Below are positions 6,082-6,647 of a DNA stretch of 6,647 nucleotides, in pieces (position 1 is the stretch's first letter; every line of letters starts with the position of its first letter). Source of the DNA: Euryarchaeota archaeon UBA19 (GTDB taxonomy: Archaea > Thermoplasmatota > Poseidoniia > Poseidoniales > Thalassarchaeaceae); NCBI GenBank assembly GCA_002502175.1, contig DAPQ01000008.1, forward strand, positions 1-6,647. Reading direction: 5' to 3'. The position numbers and the translations under genes were made by a program. The notes beneath the pieces were generated by a model. The model was not told where the DNA came from, made no database searches, and saw nothing but the letters and a program-made list of their open reading frames with translations.

Positions 6082-6647
6082 ATGGCCAGACGGGAAGGCA
6101 GTGCCTTAGTCTGGCAGAAAACCGATGAAAGGCTCAAGGAAGCGGTGCGTGAAGCATTTGAGATTGCACCGCTTCCTAATCCTCCTCTAGAATTACCGGA
6201 TTTTCCTGCAATCTCTCCTACTGATTCCGAATCACTGGTTAGGCAGGCGGCAGGAATCTTCGCTATCGACCGTCAAGGATTCAATATGCGTTTAGCTGAG
6301 GTTTGCGAGGTACATCTACCGGATCATGTTCGTCGCTCAATAGATCCCATGGAGGCAGAATCCGAATGGCTAGCATCTAACTCGGATGCAATTGCAGAGA
6401 GAGTACTTGCGCTTCAGACTAGAGACTGGCTAGCAGTTGCATTAGATGAAAATGTACCAGACACAGATAGGTGGTATCTTGGTTCAAGTTTGCTAGTAGG
6501 TCTAGCATTGGGTGGTACAGAAGTCGCCAGGGATGATTGCTACTATTTGCTTGAAGCAATCGCTTATGCTGTCACTCCTGGAAATTTACCATATTCGAAT
6601 GTCGTCGGTCATCATCAAATTGCATGGTCTCCAGAGATGTCGGCCAA
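6082..6647 (+). CDS. Unrecognised protein downstream of TFB (incomplete at right edge)
   Basis: An open frame runs from the ATG at 6082 to the window end without a stop, giving 188 complete codons plus 2 bases. I do not recognise a family. It begins MARREGSALVWQKTDERLKE and has a proline-rich stretch at about 30-46 (PLPNPPLELPDFPAISP). The rest looks mostly helical and acidic: EAESEWLASNSDAIAERVLALQ (in two parts, about 91-112), then a moderately hydrophobic WYLGSSLLVGLALGGTEVA (131-149), too mixed for a clear membrane helix. A histidine pair occurs at 177-178 (VGHHQIAW). There is no signal peptide or zinc motif. It starts 10 bases after the TFB stop on the same strand, so it is probably in the TFB operon, but no clear Shine-Dalgarno precedes it. 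A regulatory tie to transcription is possible but rests only on position. Confidence 0.75.
   Translation, partial: MARREGSALVWQKTDERLKEAVREAFEIAPLPNPPLELPDFPAISPTDSESLVRQAAGIFAIDRQGFNMRLAEVCEVHLPDHVRRSIDPMEAESEWLASNSDAIAERVLALQTRDWLAVALDENVPDTDRWYLGSSLLVGLALGGTEVARDDCYYLLEAIAYAVTPGNLPYSNVVGHHQIAWSPEMSA

Noticed and set aside
1..6647. Mobile elements, CRISPR array, inteins or introns
   Set aside because: No transposase, long terminal inverted repeats, regular direct repeats, or insertion blocks interrupt the conserved motifs of any gene.

Overview
The window looks like ordinary chromosome from a mesophilic euryarchaeon. The archaeal assignment is firm: it carries a complete transcription factor B (TFB), a topoisomerase VI subunit B gene overlapping the start of subunit A, TATA-box promoter geometry and a GGTGAT-type Shine-Dalgarno. 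Moderate base composition, the euryarchaeal form of Top6B with a C-terminal Ig-like domain, and the general look of the proteins suggest a marine Thermoplasmatota-like lineage (for example Marine Group II/Poseidoniales). That finer placement is inference and was not tested.

Layout. On the minus strand, read right to left: an aconitase/isopropylmalate-dehydratase superfamily enzyme (5056-2978), an 84-base GC-rich spacer, top6B (2893-779), and top6A (782 to the left edge, 5' part only), which overlaps top6B by 4 bases in an ATGA junction. On the plus strand: TFB (5145-6071) and, 10 bases later, an unrecognised protein gene (6082 to the right edge, incomplete). The two sets diverge from an 88-base intergenic region (5057-5144). 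No stretch over 300 bases lacks a gene, and I see no RNA genes, mobile elements or CRISPR.

How the parts relate. Top6A and Top6B together form the type IIB topoisomerase VI, and their overlapping genes fit translational coupling. The aconitase-like enzyme is metabolic and has no obvious functional link to either neighbour. Its notable feature is domain order: the swivel domain comes first and the [4Fe-4S] catalytic domains follow in the same chain. The divergent region holds one near-symmetric TATA element (TTTAAATA, 5085-5092) that could serve both directions. It also holds a perfect 7-bp inverted repeat (5116-5132) between the TATA box and the TFB start codon, touching the Shine-Dalgarno, which is a candidate operator or mRNA hairpin for TFB control.

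I do not see a clearly new biological system here. The best leads are the TFB leader inverted repeat with its shared TATA box, the permuted aconitase-family enzyme with unclear substrate, and the unrecognised gene behind TFB.
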